A DNA stretch of 64,000 bases from Lineolata rhizophorae (GCA_010093515.1 MU001691.1:261813-325812); one strand, 5' to 3'. Positions 32,973 through 45,807 are shown, counted from the first letter of the stretch. The notes: generated from the letters alone by a model not told the origin. A program made the numbers and translations.

Positions 32973-35900
32973 GGCGAGCGGGCGACACGAGAGCGAAAAC
33001 TAGGACGTCCAAGCTCTCGCGTCTCGTGATCCGGGAGGGGGGAGGGGGGGGCGGCGGGCAGAGGGGCGGCAGCAAGCTCGGGCAGCTGCTCGCCTGCTCG
33101 AAGCAGGGCAGGCACGACGCAGTGCTGACGTGCTTAAAGCCGGGGGCGGTCGGGGGTGGCTGCAGCGCACAGCCAAGTGCAGCGATGCGGTTGGTGCCCA
33201 GCTCCGGCGGAGAGTGAGAAGAGAGTCGGGTTGCGCGTGGGTGGACGATGCTGGCGACGCCCTTCAGCCTTTGCTCAAGGAGATTCTCAGGGCTCGGGGT
33301 CGCGCAGGCCGCTCCCCCTTTTGCGCTCTGATTTATTGTCGCGCAAACGCGCCCCGGGGCTTGTGCTCTGACTGTTGCTCGCAAGCCGGCAGCGCGGCGC
33401 CGCTTTCGCAACCAGCTGCGCTTTCCCTGCGCCGCTCGGGCCGTTGTGGGGCCGAATTTCCGACTCGGGAGCTCCAGATTGTGGCTCGATGACTCGCTGC
33501 CGATCCGCGGTGCCGCTCGCAGTTGCCCGGCCGGTCCGCCGGGGCGCGCTCTGACTTCACTGCCACGCGAGGGGACGGAAGTACCTGGAGTCAGCGCCAG
33601 CCGTGGCGCTGACTGCGCAAACGCTGGCCGCCCGGGATAATTCTTTTTAAAGAAATTTTTTTTTTCTTTCGATCGCCGCCAAAACCAGGCCGAGGAGAAC
33701 AAGAGCAAGAAGAAGAAAAAGCGCGTTTCCCTCAAGCCTTCTCCGCGGTTTTTATGAAGCACCAGTCAGGTCAAGGGGTGTGATGTAGGTACCAGCGTTG
33801 CCGCCCGCGACCGGCAGGAATGCGCCCGCGACAAAGGGAGGAGCCAGCGAGTGGGAGAGACAAGTCGCAGTCCTGAGGATCGCCGGTAACGCTGACCGTA
33901 GCGCACCGTCGCAACGCCAATTCTTTTTTCCTTGTTCTTCTTCTTTCTTCCTTTTCTTCCCCCTTTCCTTCTCCGCCCTCCGCGAAGACCTTTGTAAGGA
34001 ATCCGCAGGAAAACAAAAATAAAAATAAACCGCAAGCCCTCAGCCCTCGGCGAAGCGCATAAGACGTGGGCGCCGCCGCTCGTCGGACAACCCGGGGAGA
34101 GCAAACGCGCCCTGGCGGTCCAAGTGCCGTGCGCCGGCAGTTACGAGCTTATGGGCGCGCCAGAGCCGAAAGCGCGGTCGGCGCTGCGTGCAAATTGCCC
34201 GTCCGGACGCGCTGTTGCGTGCTCGTCCGGGGGAGCAGGCGGGTGAGAAATCGGCGGGTGAGAAGGGCGTGCAGCAACCCGCGGCGGCGCGCTCACACAC
34301 GGAGCGCCCAGGGCAGGACTCCAGCAAGTACCCGCGCGTGGCAGCAGCAGTGTTTGGACGCTTTCCGCTCTGCGCGCCGGGAATTTGGGGGGCGGTTGGC
34401 TCCCACGGCTCCGCTGCGCCAGGCTATCGGCCAACGGCGATCCGTAGGGGCAGCCAAGGTATTGTATGCGCCCGGTTCGGGCGCGCCGCCGGACGCGATG
34501 GGCGGGTCGGCGATGACTCTTCGATCGCTCGTCTTGCCTTCTCTCCGGGACTCAGGCGTCCGAAAACCCGACGGGACCGGACGAGGAGGCTGGCGGGCTC
34601 GGGCGTATCGATGTGTGCTCCGTCCTTCCCCAGACGGGACGGAAGGAGGGGGGGAAAGAATACCGAGACTCGCCACGAAGGGGAGGGCTGGCGGGTTGGC
34701 AAGTTTATAGCAGAAGCAGTCGAGGACCTGAATCTAGGTATGCTCCTGCGCCTGGCCCGCGGGATGGCATCTCTACATGCATAATTCAGCCCGGGCACGG
34801 CGTGCCAGGGCTCGCCCTCTTTTTGATTGCTTTGCCCGCGGCGCTGGCTAGCGAGCACGCAATTGGGGGCTGCGGCTGGAAGCCATCCAGGTAGCTATCT
34901 ACGGGAGCAAAAGCTTAACTGACTGACTGACTGACTGACTGCCACCGCACAGTGGCCCCGGGGTACAGCTCCCATGGGCGCGTGGCCGCGCGGCGCACGG
35001 CGGCTGGGATCTAGCCAGTGAGAAGGGCAGAGCGCCGGGCGAGAAGAATTTTCCAGGGCCCTAGATCCCGCCTGAACGTACCCTATGTAGCTATCTCAGG
35101 TGGGTGGTAGCTACTAAGTGCTGGGTCGCAGGCGAGCTCATTGCTTTCTACACACCCCCCCTCCCCCCACGCTGTGTGCCCTGCGAGATAGAGCACAGCT
35201 GCTGGCGCTGCGCGGCCGCGAGGGCAAGTGACCCATTCCCGCATGCTCGCCCCCGCCCGTCTCTCGCCCCGATTGATCGCTCAATGCCGTCATAACACTC
35301 CCTCTTTTTTTTTTTTTTTTCCTTCTCCCCCTGTACTCCCGCACGGCAACATTCCACCGCATCTCGAGACGCGCGCGCGCGGTCGTCTTTTCCTCGCTGC
35401 GCCAAACCGCCCCGATAGCGGCCCCCCCCCGGCCTATCGCGTCCGGATACGTCTACACATGACTCCGCCTTCCCCGCGGCCCGCGAGCGGTTTCACTGCT
35501 TTTTGCGCCCCGGATCCAACGCTTTCGCCGGGCGCTGTTTGCTCCGCAGGCTACATGCGTAGGCGCCGACGTACAAGCCCAGCCACGGCCGCCGGCGCGT
35601 GCGCGCGGACGGACTCCGGATTGGGTGGCGGGCCGCCTGGCGTGCGAATGCGCTGCTCTCTACATATATCTTTTTTTCCCCTTTTGAGAAACCTTGCCCT
35701 TGGGGGTTGAGGTTTGCCCGTTGGAAAGGGCCGGGGCTAGCGTTAGAGACCTCCTACATACGTATGTATCCCCTTGTCTGTCCGGGAATCGGGGCAGATA
35801 GGCTAGCAGCGGCATAGGTACGTAGGATGTACGCGTTGGGTTTCGACGGAGGGGGGAGCTCTGCGTGCATCGCTGCATGTACATATGCACGTAGTAAGCT

Positions 35901-37655
35901 CGGCTGCCCGTCGAGATTTGAGCCGCAAACTCGGGTCCGCGCGCTAGTTGCCAGTGCTTTGGGAGCGTGCCCTGAGCCCTTGGCAACGAAGCTTTTAAAT
36001 CCCAACGGGTGTACCTTCCCGCGAGAGCCGGGGATGGGCCTCCTTGATTGGCTCTCCTGTTGCTTCCCGTCAGAGAGCTCCACGAAGCCTGCAGGACCAA
36101 GGCGCCGTTGCTGGAGGAGTGCCCGGGCGGTCTCGATCTGAGTGTTCGCCTATCTGCCTGCGTACTAGGTAGGTGTGTGTGTACCTTGAACGGTACATAT
36201 GTAGCATCGGACCCTTATCAATCGCTCGCGGAAGCATGTGCTTACCCGCCCGACCGGTCCTCCCGCCTCTCGCCCACGTCTGCAGAGACGTTGGCCACAT
36301 GACAGAGATGGCTTTTTCTCCATCTTTCCATGACTGGTAATCGTGGCGAGGACGCGAGCCCCACTCCGCTGGAATGCTGTTGCGGACGGCTTTCTGAACC
36401 AACAGAACAGGCACACGGAGATGAAATAGACACTTGGGTCGGTACCACACTTTCCTATTTTCCTAATAATCGCAATCAGAAATGAAAAACTGCGAGATCC
36501 ATATGTTCATGCCATTGAACAGATAGGTGAACAGGTTCCAGCAGCTTTTCTTACCCCAAACACCGCCAATAGATTTAGCAAATTTACGTGGTTGTGTGAA
36601 AAGAAGTGATTGCAGCGCTGGGAGTGCGAGTAAGGAGAGAATACCTGGTAAAATAAACGTGGAACCGAAAACAGCTCTTGGGACGAGTCCACGAAGTGCT
36701 AGGCTCTGTCCGTCAATTTGTTCTGCAATTCAGAAGAGGTACACTAGATACGCGATGGCACACTCAGCAACTCTACTAGCTTACGTAGATACCTGCCCGA
36801 AAGCAAGAACAAGCTCAAGGCACTTTGGCTCCCCATTAAGAAGCATTTCCTCATGCGCCCATTGCTTTTCCACGTGCTAAGCATCAGGTGTGCCAGTTTA
36901 GCTCAACAGCAACATCTAGTACAGGACCCACGTTCTATTCCCCTAGCCGGTAGGCGCACAAGGGTGGAATGCATTTTAGACTGTTCCTCTACACTCATAA
37001 CAACCCAGGCCCCCATCCCCGCCACCACTCTAAAATACACACAATACTCGACACACGAAACGCTGGCACAGAACTCAGCCGCCACGCCAATCGTACCACC
37101 CACTTACCGCGGCACCGAACCCAATCCGAACCTCCTGCTCGATCTAGCCCTTCCTCAACTGCGCCTCTTAGGCTCTGGAGACTTACCCTCCCCCCAGCCT
37201 TTCGGAAGGCAGCAATGCACTTAGAAATGCCAACGCCACCACAGCCAAAAGGGAAAAGGAATACCGAAGAATGCCATGTATGTCAAACAAGCAAGAAGCA
37301 AAAATGAACAAGAGGGAAGAACACAGAGGCGCACCACCCTGAAGCATCTGCAGCCACGAATCCACCCACACCGCCCGACCCGCCGCCGCTTCAAATACCC
37401 GGGGGGACAAAAATAGGGGGGGGAGGGGGGGGGGGATGGGGCGGAAAGAATAGGTGCCGAATTACGAGCTAGGACAGAAGAAAGCGCTGAAAACCGCACA
37501 AAGAAATCCCACAGCCCCTCAGCCTCTCCAAGGAATAGCAACAGCCGTCGTGCAAACCAACTCGCCGCGTAACAACATACTCGCAACGTCTCTACAACAC
37601 CCAAGGCCGGAAATCCCAGGGGAGAAATAGAGGGGACATAGCACCTCCCTCCCCT
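32973..37655. other. Long intergenic region upstream of PFK-2/FBPase-2
   Basis: 4.7 kb between the PFK-2/FBPase-2 start and the Gid5 stop. 33000-36300 is GC-rich with G runs at 33029-33060, T tracts at 33650 and 35307-35321, a six-unit ACTG repeat and several GTAC/TACGTA clusters (35754, 35815, 35879, 36190). 36440-36990 is AT-richer. 37200-37560 is A-rich with G runs at 37407-37437 and is probably the Gid5 3' flank. No protein or RNA gene supported; the size suggests a long regulatory region or leader. Confidence 0.45.
34918..34941. repeat. ACTG tetranucleotide microsatellite
   Basis: Six perfect tandem ACTG units upstream of the PFK-2/FBPase-2 gene. Confidence 0.9.
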
Positions 37656-40600
37656 CTACCTCGCCCACCCCAACTGCAGCGGACCACCCCCTCCATAAAC
37701 CACAGCCCCGCTCCTCCTCGTGCCCCCATCCCCACCATTGCCCTCCCCGGCGCCCCCGCCATTATTCCCGCCCGCATCGCCTCCTCCCCCCCCAGCTCCC
37801 GCGTCCCCGCCTCCGCCCCTCACAACCTGCCCCACCTGCTCCCCCAACCGACTCATCAGCTCGACCGCGCTTTTCGCCCTCTCCCGAACGTCCAGCTCCG
37901 GGTCCTGCAGCCGCGCCCTCACCGCGTCCGCGAAGCCGCAACGGCGCAGCTCGAGCGCGCGGTGCGCCGCCGACGGCGCGTCGGCCGCGTCGTCCGCCCA
38001 CGCCAGGTTGTACGCCAGCCACACGCACGCGACGCGGATGCGGCGCGACGCGTGGGCGAAGAGGGGGGCCGCGCGCGCCAGCAGCCGCGGCTGGGCCAGC
38101 ACGAGCGACCGCTGCGCCGGCGTCCCGTTGGCCACGTGCACCAGCACGAAGAGCGCAGCGTACGCGATCTCGGGCGGGTGCACCAGCTGCAGCTGGGGCT
38201 GGGTTTGCTGCAGCTGGTGGCCCGTGACGGCCGGCGCGGGCGACGCCGAGCCTAGTTGCGGCTCCGTGGCCGTTTTCCCAACCCGCTTCGTGCCGCCTGC
38301 GTTCCCGCCGGCAGAGCTACCTGCTCCACCCCCGATGGTCCTAGTCTCCAGCTTCGCCGCCATGATGTCGAAGAAGCGGCTCTTGCCGAAGACGTCCAGC
38401 ATGTGGTCCACCATGCGCGGCTGCAGCGGCCCGTTCTCGCTCATGAAGTTGCGCACGAAATCGAGGGCCTGCTCCTGGATTCGCGCCTCGCCGTTGCGCG
38501 CCCGACGCGCTGGCGACGCCTCGGCCTCGAGCACGGCGTGTAGCCGCGCGCGGTGCGGCGCCGGCAACGGCGGCAACGGCGCCAGCAGTGCCGGCACGCG
38601 GCCGATGTCGTCGCTCTGGTGGAAAAGCGGCGTTGGCTGCCGCTGTTGCTTCGCGCCGAGCGGTTTGCGCGGCCGCGCACCTGTAGCTGCCGCCCCGGTA
38701 GCGGGCAGCGACGACGACTGCGGACGCCCGCGTAGATCGCCCGTGCTCTCGCTCATGTCATCGTCCGAGTCTCCGACGCCTTCTAGCGGGTTTTCGAACA
38801 ACTCGTAGCCAGTGGATGCGTCGTCGACGTCCATGCGCGGCTCGCTGGCGTTCAGCAGGTCGACCTGCTCGCCTGCCGCGTTCGGGGTACCTAAGGTGGG
38901 TACGGGCTGAGCTTTCATCGTCATCGGGTCGGCCACGCCGCCGACGCTGTCGCCCGGCAGCGCATCAGAGCCTGCGACGGTTTGTACGAGCCAGCCGGGG
39001 CCGAGCTCGTCGAGCGTGGCCATCTTGACCTCGTTGGTGGCGGACAGAATGAGGTGCTTGAGCGCCCAGAGCGAAATGAGGCGGATGTCGGCGTTTGCGC
39101 AGTGAGCCTGTCGGCAGAGCATCGTGATGACGCCCTTCGTGATGAGGGGCTGTTCGTTGAGGCGCGAGAGAAAGTAGTTAGCAGTGGCGTGTCGACCGCG
39201 CATGAGCAAGCTTAGGTACAGCTCCAGAAATGTGGAGCGAATGGGTGAATTGCCTACCTCGCGCATCGGGCTGAAGTGCAGGAGCAGGTTGCACAGTACT
39301 TCCGTCGCCGCGATCACCGCGTCCGTGTCCTCGTGCGCCAGTAGAGCCAGTATGGGCCCCGCGATACTTACGTCCATGAGGCTCGTCCGCAGGATGCTGA
39401 CACTGCGCGACATGGCTCTCGTGGCGTGGCACGCCGCCACGAGCACCGCGACGGGGTTGCCGTCCTTAGCCGCCGCCGTCACAGTTCTCGAATTGCGCTG
39501 CGGCTTCGTCCTCCGCAGTACCGTTGCCGTTGTCTCCACGCCCGGCTGTTGTAGTTGCGGTACGGTGTCCCTCGTTGTCTCCGTGCTCTCCACAATCGTG
39601 TCCCCCGCTGCCGCCGCTCCTTGGTCCGCCGTCGTGCGCGGGTACGGCGTCAGCGACTCCATGATACACGTGATGCACTGGCTGTTCTCGCCGATGATGG
39701 CCTTGCGGAACGCGTCCTCCTTGTCCGCGATGGCCGCCAGCGCGCTGAGCACCGTCTCGCGGCATCGAAAGGCGTGCAGCACCTCGGGCGCGAGGCCCGC
39801 GTCTCCCAGGACGGCGTCCAGATCGCCTGCCTCGTCATCGTCGTCCGCATCGCCACCGGCTCTCCTCCTGTTGGTGCCAGACCGCGCCTCCCGCACAGCG
39901 CGAGGCGTGGGACTCCACATGCCCGAGCTCGCCCTATCGCTCTTGCCGCCCTCGCCGGAGCCATTGGCGGGCTCAAACGTCTTCTTGAGCACCTTGCACA
40001 GGCGCTTCACGATGCCCGCGTCGAAGGCAGCTCGTTGCAGCGCTGTGCTCTCGCCGATGAGTTGGGCTAGCACTCCCGGCGCGCGCTCACGCATGAGGCG
40101 CACCTGCGTCGCTAGATCCACGTCCGAACTCGGCGACGCCGCGAGCGAGGGCGACGCCGACAAGCCTTCGTGCGAGTCGCCGTTAGCGTGTCCTGTTCCC
40201 TCGGCCGCGTACGCATCCTCCACCATGCGCACCACCAGCGGCACCACCAACATCGCGAGCGCGCGATCCCTATTCTTGCTGCTCGTCGGATCCGGGATGC
40301 TCCAGCCACCACCTCCACCACTCGTTCCACCCCCACCGCCGCTTGCGTCACCCCCTTGACCCGCCTCCGAGGGATCGCTCACAAGCGCCACGTCTAGCAC
40401 GCGCGCGCACAGCGCGAGCAGCCACGCCGCGTTGAGGCGCGCGATGCCGGCCTCGGACCGCGCGACATGTATCAGCCAGCCGAAGAGAGGGGACTCGAAC
40501 GCGTCGGCGGAAATGGTGCGCGTAGACTGCGCGTGGAGATGCGGATGCGGCGCGGCGTCTCCGAGAGGGGACGAAGAACTGCTTAGGAGACGCGGAAAGC

Positions 40601-42046
40601 CCGGGCGTGCGCCCAGGCCTCCGGCTACGCCCGCGGCGCCGTCATCCGGGCCGCCGTTGTGCTGCTGCTGATGCAGCCCGATCGAAGCCGCCTGCGCGGC
40701 CGAGCCGAGCGACTGCAGGGCCGGAAACGCGTCGGAGCGCGGCCCCACCGGCACCGTCTTGCTGCCGCCCACGACCTGCAGCTGCGGCAGCAGCCGGTTG
40801 ACGGCCGCGAGTGCGGCGTGTGACTTCTGCCGCTGCTGCGTGGCGTCAATCGAAGAGGACAAGGTGCGAGGCGAACCGGTTCCGCCGTGATCCCCGCCGC
40901 CGCATCGCCCTGCCGGGAAAATGGCTAGAATGACGGGCGAGTATATGAAGCGCGCGGCGCGGTAATTGGAGCCAGAGATGACGGTGGCGATGGCCTCGAG
41001 AAGGCGGGAGAGCTGTCGGCGCGGCGGCGCCGGCGTAGGCAGTACGCGCAGCACGACCGGATTCGCACCTGGGAGCGTATGGCCCGATGACACAATGAGG
41101 GCGGCTAGGCGTGCGGCAAGCAGGTCGAGTACGCCGCATCTCGCCAGCGCCGAGCGGTGCCGGTCGTCGATGATCGTTTTGCAGAGCAGCTCGAGCAGCA
41201 GCCCAACCTGCGTTGTAATCTGGGCGGGCGTTGCGCTGGACGGGCTTCTCGTCCCGTGGTTATTGACGCCGGCACTGGTACTCTGCGAAAGGATATCCGC
41301 GTAGCATTCGATGCGATCGGCGTGAATGGGGTCGTAGAATTCGTCGGCGAGGGCTTGCCGGTCGAGCGGGTCTGCAGGCTCAAACTTGTGTGCGTCGAGG
41401 CGGGCGGCATCGGCAAAGGTGACGAGAGTACGGAGCGTCGCGATGATGAGGCGCGGAGGTGTGGTTCGAGGAGAGAGGGCGTCGAGTAGGTTTGGAAGAG
41501 CGCCACCATGGACCAGTGGCGCGACATACGAAGGGCCACCTACAAGCTAGCGTATAAGCCGAGTGCTTCCAAAGCATGTGCTACATGATCGTGACGGAAT
41601 TGTCCGGGGTATCTCAAGCCTAACGCGGGCAACCAGCGCACTAAATTCCTCTTGCAAGACGACGACGACGTACCTTGTGCCAAACTGCCCAGTATTAGCG
41701 TTGCCTGCAGCCTCTGCTCCATTTCGACCGTCCACTCCATTCCCCCATCTACGCCTCTGCCTACGCTGCCACCCTCGAACCCAGGCCCCATGCCCCCAAT
41801 GTCGCTACCCATGCCTTCCAGGCCCGCACCGACGTCGTCATCTCGCCTTCTCTTGCCGCTCGCCTTGGTGGCCCCGCGCAGGACCTCGATGAGCGGCCGC
41901 ACGGCGCCGCTGCGCAGCACGGCCTCCTTGCGCTGGTCGTGGCCGACGATGTCGTTTTTCAGGCGGCGTAGAGCAGCGACGAGCTCCTCAGGCGTGGCAG
42001 CGGCACGCAGGTCCGCGAGGACGGGCAGTCGGGACGGGTGGGGCAT
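37656..42046 (-). CDS. GID5: GID/CTLH E3 ligase armadillo subunit (Gid5/Vid28, ARMC8 orthologue)
   Basis: Two exons, 41674-42046 and 37656-41539, giving about 1418 residues. The 134-nt intron (GTACGT...CTTGTAG) rebuilds LGSLAQGGPSYVAPLVHGGA, which lines up with the second ARM repeat of human ARMC8 (LGSLAMGTENN...). The start MPHPSRLPVLADL leads into AALRRLKNDIVGHDQRKEAV and LRSGAVRPLIEVL, also ARMC8-like. The most diagnostic later stretch is ACHATRAMSRSVSILRTSL with ATEVLCNLLLHFSPMREV. Other ARM repeats read IRLISLWALKHLILSATNE and IAYAALFVLVHVANGTPAQR. Gid5 is the scaffold that docks the substrate receptor in the ubiquitin ligase that degrades FBPase and other gluconeogenic enzymes when glucose returns. 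It is much longer than yeast Vid28 (about 920) or ARMC8 (about 670) because of Gly/Ser/Ala/Asp-rich inserts and a Gly-rich tail; some of these could hide short in-frame introns. Confidence 0.85.
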
Positions 42047-43860
42047 GCTCGTAGGCTGTGTTCGCGTGCCCGATCCTTGAGCGTGTCCAGTAGACGCCGA
42101 TGTTTCGGAGCTGGAGTTGGATAGTTGTGTGCCGCTGGTAGCACCACTGGCAAAGCGATGTTTTCGGCAGGAGGGAGGAGGGTGAATGTCGATGTGTTAT
42201 TTGCTAGTGCGCTAAAGCGCGGGCGAGCTAGCGTGGAGAAGGTGAAGGGAGCGCGGTAGCAAGCTGTGCAAGCGAGCAAGGAAAGCCCGGTGTGGTTGTG
42301 GAAAGACGAGACGAGACGGAGTCTGGACTGGCGTGCAAGCCGGTGCACACTTGCAAGTTAGGATCGCGAGCGAGCGATCTGCTCCCTTGAAGCTGCCACC
42401 GCCTTCTTCCACGCGTCGTCAAGTCCAGCTCCACTCGTCACAACCACCCTCTCTTCTGCACCACGGGTGGATTCACACCGCGGGTGCGTGGCAAAACCTC
42501 TACTGTTAGAGATAGCTCTTGCTCCCAGAGGCCAAGGTCTGGCTGTAACAGAGCAAGCAAGGTCGCCCGCTCCGCCGATAACGAGGAGGAAGGGCTGGGA
42601 AGCCAAGGTTACTCGGGCGCTGCGGGGCGGCGATGGCGCATGTCCGGGGACGCCGAGCTGCGCGACGCGGGGCGAGCGAAGAAGCTCCAGAGAAGAGACG
42701 AGTCGGAGCAGCCGAAGGCAATCGACGGACGAGAGCGGGTTGGGTCCACGAAGGAAGGTTGGATGGCGGGCGGTGGTTTGCGCAAGTCAGGAACGAGTTG
42801 GCAGCGCGGTGTTGGTGGTGGAAGGTGACGTGCCAGAGCGAGCGCCGACCCGAACGGGGAATTCTGCTGCTGCCGCGCCAAGCTCGAAAGCAACTGCCAG
42901 CGGTGCTCGGACGTCGTTGGCGCGGAACGTCCCCCGCTTGCCCGACCCTGCGCTGGGGCCTGCGTTGGACGAAGTGAAATCCACAGAGCAATCGTCCGAA
43001 GCTATTCTTTTTGCACGCCCGTTCCAATTGGGCCAACCTTCGGCGGTCTAGCTGAGGCCTGTTGCATCGCTGGCACGGCGAGGGGAAAGGAGTCTGGCAC
43101 AGCACTATGCTTTACCTTGACCCTTGGCGGAGATTTTTTTTTTTTTGAGCAGCTGTGGCACCGAAGACGATCCGATCTCTGCCGCTGCCCGTGTCACCGA
43201 TCTTAGCCGCGTCCGCCTTGAGTCGTAAAACATGTGCCCCCCGCTAGGAACCCATCGTAGCCTTCTCCGCCAACCAATGAGACTTGAAAGACCAAAAACG
43301 CTGCTTTGGTGCCTCGTCCTCGGTGCATCGTCTACTTGATGCCTGGTGCACGCGGCCTTCGAGGCAGCGTGTACTTAGTTTGGTTTATTTTTTTGTTTAT
43401 TTGTTTATTTGTCTATTTTTTGTTATGCTCGCCACAAGCATTCTTCGCTTTAATTAGAACACTTGCCAGCAGATGCTCTTCCATTCGCTTGTCACGTGCT
43501 ACGAGCATCTCTAAATCCGAAATACATCAAGGATTCAGACCACGATAATGACGGGAGAGAGAATATAAACATGGGCATTGTCAACCTGTATATCGCATCC
43601 TAACCCAAGCCTCTTCGTATTTCTTTTCCCCAGGGAAAAGAAGAAGAAAAGGACAGAAAATTTTTTTTCTTAATTCTCAAGACACTACTCCATAGTACGT
43701 CCACCACCACCGTGATTTCCCCGGCACACAAGTCCTCCAGCTCTTTTCCTGCGTGGCTATCAAACCTCCGCACAGCGGAACAAACCCAAAATACATCCTT
43801 GCTACCCTCGCGACACAAAAGAGGAAAAGAAAGGTTTCTTCTGGCAGAATTTCAAAGGGG

Positions 43861-44055
43861 CAAAAAACCAAAACGCTGAGAGCCGACCGCTACAAACAAT
43901 AGGTATTTTGGTATCCACAAGCGTTCATATCTGGCAGGAAAAGGAGAAAAGCAAAAGTTTCTCTTTTACAAAACCATTTTGAAAGGATAAAAGCCGAAAC
44001 GCTGGAAGCGTGAGCCGCTCCAAACAACAGGTATTTTGGTATCCGCAAGCCATCA
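43861..44055. repeat. Diverged tandem duplication in 3' flank
   Basis: Two related units of about 68 bp at 43861-43928 and 43988-44055, period 128 bp. Both share AAACGCT, GCCG.CCGCT, CAAACAA and the identical AGGTATTTTGGTATCC, followed by CACAAGCG or CGCAAGCC. The spacer and the sequence before unit 1 are both A/G-rich and also look related. Confidence 0.7.
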
Positions 44056-44205
44056 TGCCTCTCCATTCAAACTGACCCACAACTCCACCAACCAGAAACC
44101 CCCCTCTTCTTCCCCCCTTTCCACCCTTTGAAGGCCAAAGGACAAACCAGCCAGCCAACTGATAATGCCAAACAAACCCCAACGCCGCCCATGGAATCCA
44201 AGGTT

Positions 44206-44231
44206 AAAAAAAAAAAAAAAAAAAAAAAAAA
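44206..44231. repeat. A26 homopolymer
   Basis: Uninterrupted run of 26 A on the plus strand in the 3' flank of the gene ending at 44381. Confidence 0.9.
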
Positions 44232-44263
44232 GAAAGACAACGCCCCAGTGCTACTTGCCCAAG

Positions 44264-44293
44264 CCATACCATACCATACCATACCATACCCAT
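44264..44293. repeat. CCATA pentanucleotide microsatellite
   Basis: About five and a half tandem CCATA units, about 90 bp downstream of the stop of the minus-strand unknown gene. Confidence 0.9.
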
Positions 44294-44380
44294 AAGCCCA
44301 GAAGTCATACCCACTACCCGCCCTCCGAAAACAAAAAAAAAACCCCGTCCACCACATTCCCCATTCCCCATTCCCCACCC

Positions 44381-45751
44381 CTACCCGACCTCGCCCTCCC
44401 TCCCCCCCCTCGTGAATATCACCACGCCCACGCACGCCGCGTACGCCTCGCGGATCGCGCACGCCATGCACGTCCTGGTGACGTTTGCGACGACGGCGCT
44501 GAGCCCCCAGTGGGCGCACCACGCGCGCGCCAGCACCTCGTTGTCCGACACCCCGAGCGCCTCGATGGCCAGCACCTGCTCGATGCGCTCGAAGGCGGGC
44601 CGCGGCGCGCCGTCGGCGCCCACCTCGTCGTCCTCGTCCTCGTCCTCGTCGTCCTCGTCCAAGTCAAAGTCGTCTTCACCGTCCTCGTCCTCGTCATCCT
44701 CGTCGAAGCCGTCCTCCTCGTCAAGGTCGGAGACGCCACCACCCTCGTCCTCGTACTCGACCTCGACCTCATCCTCGTCCCCGTCATCGAAATCGGGCCC
44801 ATCATCCGACGAGGCCGACGAGCCGTACCCGTCCGCGCCTGAACCCGAAGCCGACAAGCCGTCGCCGTCGCCGTCGCCGCCGTACCCCCCGCCCGAACCG
44901 CCCGAGAGATCCCCTCCTACTCCGGCCGCTCCGCCACCGTACGCCCCAAACACCACCCCCTCTCCCTCCCCGTCCGCGTCCTCCACCGCCACGAGCCCCC
45001 TCCTCCGCGCCGCCGCTACCGCCGCCGCTGCCGCCGCCGCACCATCCGGCGACGAGGGTGGCGACGACGCCGACGAAGGCGACGTGGACAGCGGCGTCGA
45101 GGAGCGCGCGCGGCCGGCGCCCGCGCGGCCGGTGCCGCGGACGTGATGCGCGGCGCCGCGGCGCGCGGCCGAGGCCGGCGCGGCGGCGTGGCGCTGCGAC
45201 GTCGCGGCCGCGGTCGCGCGCGCTGCGGCGGCAGCGCCTCTCCTCGGGCCCGGCGTCGCGGCGCCGGTGGCGGTGGTTCTATCCACGGGCGCTCTCTTGC
45301 TGGCGCCGTGCGGCGGGATGGGCGGGACGGGCGCGGGCGGGGCGCTCTTCCGCCTGTTGGCGTGGCGCCTGCGCGCGTCGGCGGCGGCGGCAGTGGCAGT
45401 GGCGGCGGCGGCGGTGGCAGCGGCGCTCTTCCTCCTGCGGCCCTCCCTCTGATTCTTCGTCTCGCGCTCCTTGCGCTCCCTCTCCCTCTCCCTCCTCTCG
45501 CGCCTCCTGCGCCGCTCGCGCTCCTTGCCGGCCGGCCCCCAGTCCTTGAGGTCCATGAGCCCGCCGTCCACCTTGACGGCCCGGTAGGCGTAGTCGTAGA
45601 AGAGCACGTGCGGGCCCGCGTGGCAGGGGAAGGCGGCGATGAAGTCGACGTCGTACCGCAGCGACAGCATCCAGGAGCGGCCGCCGCACGCGAAGCTGAT
45701 GGCCGCGTCCCACACGAGCGGGCAGTTGGGCGACAGCAGCGTGCCGTTGCC

Positions 45752-45807
<56 letters not shown>

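Larger units (their letters stand above)
42047..44380. other. Intergenic region upstream of GID5 / downstream of unknown gene
   Basis: 42050-43100 is the GC-rich GID5 upstream region; no frame there could be tied to a known protein. 43130-43560 is T-rich. 43600-44240 is A-rich on the plus strand and holds a diverged tandem duplication and an A tract, probably the 3' flank of the gene that ends at 44381. Confidence 0.45.

Noticed and set aside
30489-33029. 846-residue open frame on the plus strand
   Set aside because: It lies antisense to the PFK-2/FBPase-2 exon. It is Arg/Val/His/Leu-rich with no domain, as expected when GC-rich third positions remove stops on the other strand.
34918-34941. 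Tandem repeats as possible CRISPR or mobile-element ends
   Set aside because: They are plain microsatellites in a eukaryotic genome; no spacers, terminal inverted repeats or transposase are present.
42358-43105. Possible small minus-strand gene with an Arg-rich, mitochondrial-leader-like stretch (VRRLPSAAPTRLFS)
   Set aside because: Frames are broken among three phases, no convincing splice joins give a conserved protein, and it sits in the GID5 upstream region.
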